Assembly (NCBI RefSeq): GCF_001677275.1
Contig: NZ_CP016177.1
Location: forward strand, 1,240,001 to 1,304,000
Direction: 5' to 3'
DNA length: 64,000 nt
DNA from: Vibrio breoganii
GTDB taxonomy: Bacteria; Pseudomonadota; Gammaproteobacteria; Enterobacterales; Vibrionaceae
Shown here: in pieces, positions 59,872-64,000 of the stretch
How positions within the stretch are numbered: the first letter of the stretch is position 1
Layout of the letters: every line of letters begins with the position of its first letter
Made by a program: the position numbers and the translations under genes
The notes under the pieces: generated by a model
Seen by the model: the letters and a program-made list of their open reading frames with translations, nothing else
Databases searched by the model: none
What the model was told of the DNA's origin: nothing

Positions 59872-60534
59872 ATGCCTCAAAGTGATTATTCTCAGGAACA
59901 GTATCAAGCTGATTTTTTGGATAATAAATGTGTAACAAGACAGGCTTTGGATAGAGCTCTTGATACTAGAAAATTTGAAATAGAGTTGTATTGGAAGAGA
60001 GCAACCTACTTTTGGACGTTTATTGGTGCAACATTAGCTGGTTTTATCGCAGTTCAAGCATCAAGTATTGAGAACAAAATCGATCTATCGGTTGTACTTT
60101 CATGTGTCGGGTTTGTATTTTCTTTCGCTTGGTTTTGTGTAAATCGTGGCAGTAATCATTGGCAAGAAAACTGGGAAAAGCATGTAGACATGCTCGAAGA
60201 CAAAGTATCTGGTCCACTATACAAAGTTGTCCTTACTCGTGGTAAGCCAACTGGAAAACTCGAGCACTTGCGGCATTGGCTAACAGGTCCCTCTCCACTG
60301 TCTGTTTCCAAAATAAACCAGTTGATTAGCCTTTATGTCTCGCTACTCTGGGGTATCTTGGTGTATTACTCCTTACCTGAATTCAACCGAAATGCAGATA
60401 TAAATTGGTTTTATGTTGGTGTTATTTTTCTTAGCATTTCGGCATGTATTTCATTTTTATGGTTGGCTCGCTCGTATCAAGGTGGCTTTTGGCACAATGC
60501 TACAATCAGAACCACGACAATCAATAATGGCTAA
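59872..60534 (+). CDS. Membrane protein of unknown function (cassette 2)
   Basis: The 220-residue protein has a charged N-terminal region (RALDTRKFEIELYWKRATYF), two hydrophobic helices at about 44-62 and 70-90, a soluble middle with many charged residues (100-150), and two more helices (about 155-170, 180-203). I do not recognise a named family. Four-helix proteins with this layout occur in Vibrio cassettes and next to defence genes, but that is not evidence of function. ATG 59872 has TAGGAG upstream. The stop codon lies inside the attC that follows. Confidence 0.75.
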   Translation: MPQSDYSQEQYQADFLDNKCVTRQALDRALDTRKFEIELYWKRATYFWTFIGATLAGFIAVQASSIENKIDLSVVLSCVGFVFSFAWFCVNRGSNHWQENWEKHVDMLEDKVSGPLYKVVLTRGKPTGKLEHLRHWLTGPSPLSVSKINQLISLYVSLLWGILVYYSLPEFNRNADINWFYVGVIFLSISACISFLWLARSYQGGFWHNATIRTTTINNG

Positions 60535-60656
60535 CAAAGCATTTAAGAGTGATTCGCAACGCTTGGCATTTCTCATTCCATCGTTGGGTTTCGTGTTTAT
60601 GGTGGTAAGGTTAAGTTTCGTGGTCGCGTTGCTCACACCTTAATGCGGCGTTAGAT
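60529..60656 (+). other. attC site of cassette 2 (128 bp)
   Basis: It runs from GGCTAAC to GTTAGAT, the normal length of Vibrio attC sites, with AACGCTTGGCATTT in the middle. Its first core is the reverse complement of the core at 59850. Confidence 0.9.
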
Positions 60657-60671
60657 TTTTTGGGAGGCATC

Positions 60672-61376
60672 ATGACTAAATTACAAGCCGAAGTATCTCG
60701 TGGGGAATTTAAAGGCACGCCTTTATTTCCGCACAAGCATAAAGAAGATGGCAGGTATGTGGCGAGCTTGTCTCGATTTGAAGAGGATTATGTCCGAGTC
60801 GATACAATAGAAGAGTTAGCGACTTTGGTTGAAACTGGTTATGGCGCAAGAATGTCGAACAATGCAATACCAAATGCTCCTTCACTTATCGTGTCTTCGA
60901 ATATTTCAAACTCTGCTGTTCGTTCCCTTGTCCCATCCGAGCATTTGCCTGCTTCAATTCGTGAACGAGACTTGGAATCTGACTCAGTAGCAAAGATAAG
61001 AAAAGAGCAAACCTACCTTCGCGCACACCTGTTAAAAGGCAAGAAAGTGGCGAAATGCTCCCTGTGTGGTGAAGAGTTTCCATTTGATTTACTTGTTGCA
61101 GCCCACATCAAAAAGCGTTCAAAATGTGAAGATTTTGAAAAACTAGACTTTGATAATATTGCTACTCTCATGTGTAAAACAGGGTGTGATGATTTCTTTG
61201 AAAAAGGCTATGTCGTTGTAATAGAGGGCGAAATAACACAGGCAAAAAGAAAGGGGTTAACTTCTAGGGTTCAGTCGTTGATCGATCAGTTAGTAGGTAA
61301 CACAGTCCCAAATTGGGAAGGCAGTAAACGATACTATGAGTGGCATCAAAAAGCGCATTACAAGAAGATTGCATAA
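60672..61376 (+). CDS. HNH-nuclease-like protein (cassette 3)
   Basis: The 234-residue protein has a C-terminal HNH-like zinc domain: KCSLCGEEFPFDLLVAAHIK (CxxC followed by the AAH motif), then DNIATLMCKTGCDDFFEKGYV with two more cysteines. This arrangement matches HNH restriction-type domains. The N-terminal 100 residues are unlike known specificity domains. It may be a DNase in defence or a stand-alone restriction endonuclease; no methylase is present. ATG 60672 has GGGAGG upstream. Confidence 0.78.
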   Translation: MTKLQAEVSRGEFKGTPLFPHKHKEDGRYVASLSRFEEDYVRVDTIEELATLVETGYGARMSNNAIPNAPSLIVSSNISNSAVRSLVPSEHLPASIRERDLESDSVAKIRKEQTYLRAHLLKGKKVAKCSLCGEEFPFDLLVAAHIKKRSKCEDFEKLDFDNIATLMCKTGCDDFFEKGYVVVIEGEITQAKRKGLTSRVQSLIDQLVGNTVPNWEGSKRYYEWHQKAHYKKIA

Positions 61377-61379
61377 AAA

Positions 61380-61434
61380 ATCTAACAAATAAGGATCAGT
61401 GTCGCCCAGCCGACACTTTATCTGGTTGTTGAAC
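61380..61434 (+). other. attC site of cassette 3 (55 bp)
   Basis: It runs from ATCTAAC to GTTGAAC; both match RYYYAAC and GTTRRRY perfectly. The centre is a strong stem AGTGTCG/CGACACT. At 55 bp it is near the minimum attC length and much shorter than its neighbours. Confidence 0.8.
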
Positions 61435-61653
61435 AAGCCCGTCACGGTGACACCTTTATTAGTAATTTGCTCAGTCTGAGCAAGAGGGGTTTAGGCTCCC
61501 CTCGCGTCTTCAAGCCGAACGAAGCCATTGAGCCGCTCATTGACGATCTGCCCAAGCCGATAGTTGTCCTGTGTCTCTTTTACGTGTTAGACCTCCGCGG
61601 TGTTCATTGCACCATTATCCTTATAAGCGAGCACCTTTCGGCTCGTCAGCTGG

Positions 61654-62709
61654 CTAGCTCGGTCGGGTGATCCCAACGCACACCATTTCGTGCTCGCAAC
61701 AAGGGCACGTTCGTACGGCTTTGCTGTGCACAGGGAGCGACGTTGGCATCGGACCGATCCACTGTGGTGCCAGCAAGAGTAAGATAGCCAGCCTTAACCG
61801 CCTCGCATTGCCATGCATAAATCCATAGTCTCGAACCCGTTGCAGCCCTTTGGGCAGCACGTGCTGCAAGATAAGCCACAGGAACTCGAGCACAGGTAAC
61901 GAGCGGGTTTCGGTACACTGTGTTTGACTGTCTTGGTAACGGAAAGTGACTGCCGTCTCTGAGATCTCGAGGATGTCTTTGTCAGGCAAAACACCTCGGT
62001 AAAGATAGCGTGACAGATACTTCAGTGCAGGCAGGCCGTAGCCGACCTTTCGGCAGTCCACGACCCATTGGGCAGGGGTACCCGTTGGCAGATGAAGGTG
62101 AGCGTCATGAGCGAGCGCTTCAAGCAGCCTAGCTCGCCATACTTTCGCCAGTGCGAACGCATTAAACAGGTAGCCTTTCTTACCTTTATACCAAGTGCGC
62201 TTTGCTGCGTCATAGCCCCCTGCGGCCACCACGACATGCAGATGAGGGTGCAGGTCGCGCTTACGATTGTGGGTATGCAGCACCGAGGTAAAACCTTGTT
62301 GCCCCACTTGAGCACGCACAGCAAAGTCCTTTAGCACACCTGATGCAACCTTAAACATGGTTTGATAAAGCGCTTTGGGATCCGTTTGTGCTAACCCTCT
62401 GAGCTCGTACGGCACGGTAAAGGTCACCATGTAATAGTGGACAGGCAACAACTTGCGTTTTTGTCGCTCGAGCCAGTCTGTGGTGGTGCGATGTTGGCAT
62501 TGTGGGCAGTGTCGATGGCCACAGGATAAGGGCAGTCTGTCATCGTGGTGACAGTGCTGGCAGTACCATTGCGACTGCCCTTGATGTGTTGTTTTACAGC
62601 GGAGCATTGCGTGGATCGCACGTCTGATTTCGGGTGTGAGTCGGTCAGCATAACGCTGTTCGAAGGCGTTTTGGTGGTGCTTAAGTACGTCGATAAAGGC
62701 GCTCATCAT
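61654..62709 (-). CDS. IS91-family (Y2-type) transposase
   Basis: The 351-residue protein starts with a zinc-binding region (WYCQHCHHDDRLPLSCGHRH, CPQC) followed by the HUH motif (LHPHLHVVVAAGG) and the tyrosine segment YLSRYLYRGV, as in IS91/ISCR rolling-circle transposases. The C-terminus again has CPCCEHE. ATG 62709 has GGGAGG upstream and overlaps the recombinase stop (ATGA), so the two are translationally coupled. Longer in-frame extension to 62889 lies inside the recombinase gene. Confidence 0.9.
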   Translation of the reverse strand: MMSAFIDVLKHHQNAFEQRYADRLTPEIRRAIHAMLRCKTTHQGQSQWYCQHCHHDDRLPLSCGHRHCPQCQHRTTTDWLERQKRKLLPVHYYMVTFTVPYELRGLAQTDPKALYQTMFKVASGVLKDFAVRAQVGQQGFTSVLHTHNRKRDLHPHLHVVVAAGGYDAAKRTWYKGKKGYLFNAFALAKVWRARLLEALAHDAHLHLPTGTPAQWVVDCRKVGYGLPALKYLSRYLYRGVLPDKDILEISETAVTFRYQDSQTQCTETRSLPVLEFLWLILQHVLPKGLQRVRDYGFMHGNARRLRLAILLLLAPQWIGPMPTSLPVHSKAVRTCPCCEHEMVCVGITRPS

Positions 62710-63593
62710 GCAACCTCCCACAGCACGACCAATTGCTCGGCCAGTTGATTTAGCGCGTGTGCGGCTTGTTTCTGCTTTGGTTCGGTGAGCTGGGTGTATC
62801 TTGCGGTAGTATTGAGGCTGCCGTGCCCAAGCAAATGTTGTAGGGAGCGCAAATCGAGTCCTTGCTCTAGCAAATGAGTGGCGAAGCAATGCCTGAGCGT
62901 ATGGGGCGTGATGGCTAATTGAATGTGGCAGTCTTTTAAGATCCCTTTCATGGCTTTTTGAATCCCACCTCTGTCCATGGGGTTATCGGCTTTGGATCCG
63001 ATACCAGGAAACAGCCATTTTGGGTGATGATGCGTGCACCAGTGCCCGCGCAGGGCGTGCAAGGTTCTCTTAGGCAGAGGAAGTACGCGGTCTTTGCCGC
63101 CTTTTCCTTCTCGAATGTGAACGGTCATGGCACTGGCGTCAATATCGTGAACAGTCAGATTAAGCGCCTCGCCAAGGCGAAGCCCCAGGGTATAAAGCGT
63201 CAAAAAGAACACTTGGTAGCGCTGTTGCCTCGTCATGCTGATGAGCAGTCCCACCTGCACTGGCGTAAGGATATCTGGCAGTCTTTTGACCTGAGGGGGT
63301 TTGACGATATCGAGCCATTCCCATTGCTTATTCAGTGTGTAGCGATAGAAAAACTGTAGGCCGTTGCGGTCAAGTTTCACGGTACTCCAAGAGTGGGTTT
63401 GGATGAGTGACGCGAAGTAGCGTTTCAGCTGTTGTGTGGTAAGCGTGTCGGGAGCGCAGTCAAAAAATGCACTGATGCGACGCACCGCACGGGAATAGGC
63501 ATCGATAGTCGCAGGGCGTTTGCCTTGCAGGGTGAGGTTGGTAAGATGTTGTTTATACAGGATGTCGAAGCGTTGTTGGTCTTGGGTGTTCAT
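62706..63593 (-). CDS. IS91-associated tyrosine recombinase
   Basis: The 295-residue protein has an N-terminal SAM-like core-binding domain (residues 10-95) and a catalytic domain with Arg in LGLRLGEALNL, HTLRHCFATHLL, the following His in LGHGSLNTT and the Tyr in ARYTQL. It lacks the extra alpha-helical insertion that marks integron integrases (IntI), so it is not the source of the cassettes. Such recombinases often precede IS91-type transposases. ATG 63593 has GGAGAG upstream. Confidence 0.88.
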   Translation of the reverse strand: MNTQDQQRFDILYKQHLTNLTLQGKRPATIDAYSRAVRRISAFFDCAPDTLTTQQLKRYFASLIQTHSWSTVKLDRNGLQFFYRYTLNKQWEWLDIVKPPQVKRLPDILTPVQVGLLISMTRQQRYQVFFLTLYTLGLRLGEALNLTVHDIDASAMTVHIREGKGGKDRVLPLPKRTLHALRGHWCTHHHPKWLFPGIGSKADNPMDRGGIQKAMKGILKDCHIQLAITPHTLRHCFATHLLEQGLDLRSLQHLLGHGSLNTTARYTQLTEPKQKQAAHALNQLAEQLVVLWEVA

Positions 63594-63681
63594 AATGATG
63601 CTCTCCATTTGAACATTCTCGGAATGAGAATGCCGATGAAGAGTATGGATTGGGCTGGGTTTTCTGCCGCAGAGCGGCTTC

Positions 63682-63805
63682 GTTCAACAATAAATTTAAG
63701 CAGATTCGTAACGCTCGGCATTTTTGCTTTGAATTAGCTTTAGTGTTTACGGCACAATGGTTTAGGTGGGGGTAGCGTTACTCACAACTTAAGCGGGCGT
63801 TATTT
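63682..63805 (+). other. attC site of cassette 4 (124 bp)
   Basis: It runs from GTTCAAC to GTTATTT with TAACGCTCGGCATTTTTGC in the middle, close to the Vibrio attC type. Its first core is the reverse complement of the core at 61428. Confidence 0.88.
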
Positions 63806-63832
63806 GTTCAGCTCGAGTTATGAGACTAATAA

Positions 63833-64000
63833 ATGAAATTAGTACAAGTTACCAAAGACAATTTACGTAAAGTTGTTAACTTGAAGTTAGATGAAACACA
63901 AATAGGCCTAGTGTCTGACAATGTTTTATCCATGGCTCAAGCAGCAGTTAATAAGGACTATCAACCAAGAGTCGTAGTAGTTAAGGGCCAGATTGTGGGC
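63833..64000 (+). CDS. GNAT-type acetyltransferase start (cassette 5, cut by the window end)
   Basis: The first 56 residues begin MKLVQVTKDNLRKVVNLKLD and contain VSDNVLSMAQAAVNKDYQPR, the N-terminus of the SpeG/BltD-like polyamine or aminoglycoside N-acetyltransferase group. The gene continues past the window. It starts 28 bases after the attC of cassette 4. Confidence 0.7.
   Translation, partial: MKLVQVTKDNLRKVVNLKLDETQIGLVSDNVLSMAQAAVNKDYQPRVVVVKGQIVG

Larger units (their letters stand above)
61429..63799 (-). mobile_element. Cassette 4: IS91-type unit carried as a cassette
   Basis: The 2,371-bp cassette starts at GTTGAAC and its attC opens with GTTCAAC (63682-63688). Inside are an IS91-type transposase and a tyrosine recombinase on the minus strand, against the usual cassette direction. 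At the right end a GCCGC-AGA-GCGGC hairpin (63666-63678) sits next to TTC-GTTC; GTTC/GAAC is the target word of IS91-type elements. I cannot define the left end of the IS exactly; about 220 bases left of the transposase contain no supported gene. Confidence 0.8.
58514..64000 (+). mobile_element. Integron cassette array (at least five cassettes, no intI seen)
   Basis: Cassettes are cut at G^TTRRRY-like cores: 58514, 59850, 60650, 61428 and 63799. For each complete cassette the core at its start is the exact reverse complement of the core opening its own attC: GTTAGTA/TACTAAC, GTTAGCC/GGCTAAC, GTTAGAT/ATCTAAC and GTTGAAC/GTTCAAC. That is the mark of site-specific cassette insertion. The attC lengths are 95, 128, 55 and 124 bp. 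Three of the four resemble the Vibrio type (AACGCTTGGCATTT or a close variant in the middle). No integron integrase is seen anywhere in the window; an intI could still lie to the right. Confidence 0.9.

Noticed and set aside
61467..61670. 67-residue plus-strand frame left of the IS91 transposase
   Set aside because: There is no ribosome site and no recognisable domain; it is probably the non-coding end of the IS.
62706..63593. Tyrosine recombinase as the integron integrase or a prophage integrase
   Set aside because: It lacks the IntI-specific insertion, is coupled to an IS91-type transposase by an ATGA overlap, and no phage genes are present.

Overview
The window is bacterial chromosome, almost certainly from a Vibrio. 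Support comes from fabV, a complete norspermidine pathway with the fused diaminobutyrate aminotransferase/decarboxylase, a 367-residue PurC, the uvrY-uvrC-pgsA-tRNA order, several small families common in Vibrionaceae (DUF3581, DUF4144, DUF3080), and Vibrio-type integron attC sites at the right end. The species cannot be fixed from the sequence.

Layout. 0-5 kb: uvrY-uvrC-pgsA, then eight tRNA genes that are a duplicated Cys-Gly-Leu-Gly unit; the last Gly copy is broken in its T arm. 5-19 kb: an MscS-like channel; the norspermidine operon; a Cof phosphatase; a small AraC regulator; a DUF4345-arylsulfatase pair; an ACT protein; fabV; a nitrilase; a DUF1059 protein. 19-22 kb: an IS3-family element interrupted by a second IS3-family element, abutting the C-terminal half of an AspT/YbjL-type antiporter whose N-terminal half is missing. 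22-39 kb: a RaiA/HPF-like protein, a YjiH membrane protein, purC with a PurR-like box, sulA with a LexA box, ydiJ, a phosphoribosyltransferase, a DUF457 protein, a peroxiredoxin, a homocysteine methyltransferase relic with an in-frame stop, a HAD hydrolase behind a possible RNA switch, and a GH4 glycosidase divergent from a LysR regulator. 39-43 kb: thrS-infC-rpmI-rplT, with infC starting at ATT. 43-52 kb: a mixed block including a YadA-like adhesin with 84-bp DNA repeats. 52-58 kb: pheST, a DEAD-box helicase, YwbE and DUF429.

58.5-64 kb is a mobile integron cassette array with no integrase gene in the window. Its boundaries can be proved internally: the first core site of each cassette (GTTAGTA, GTTAGCC, GTTAGAT, GTTGAAC) is the exact reverse complement of the core opening that same cassette's attC (TACTAAC, GGCTAAC, ATCTAAC, GTTCAAC). 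The cassettes carry (1) a Ser/Thr protein kinase with a cysteine-rich zinc-ribbon tail, (2) a membrane protein, (3) an HNH-nuclease-like protein, (4) an IS91-type unit (tyrosine recombinase plus Y2-type transposase) on the opposite strand, and (5) the start of a GNAT acetyltransferase. Together with the missing integrase, this is the most unusual part of the window.

The left and centre are ordinary vertically inherited chromosome. Variation is concentrated at the tRNA cluster, the nested IS, the 7-bp tandem arrays and the cassette array.
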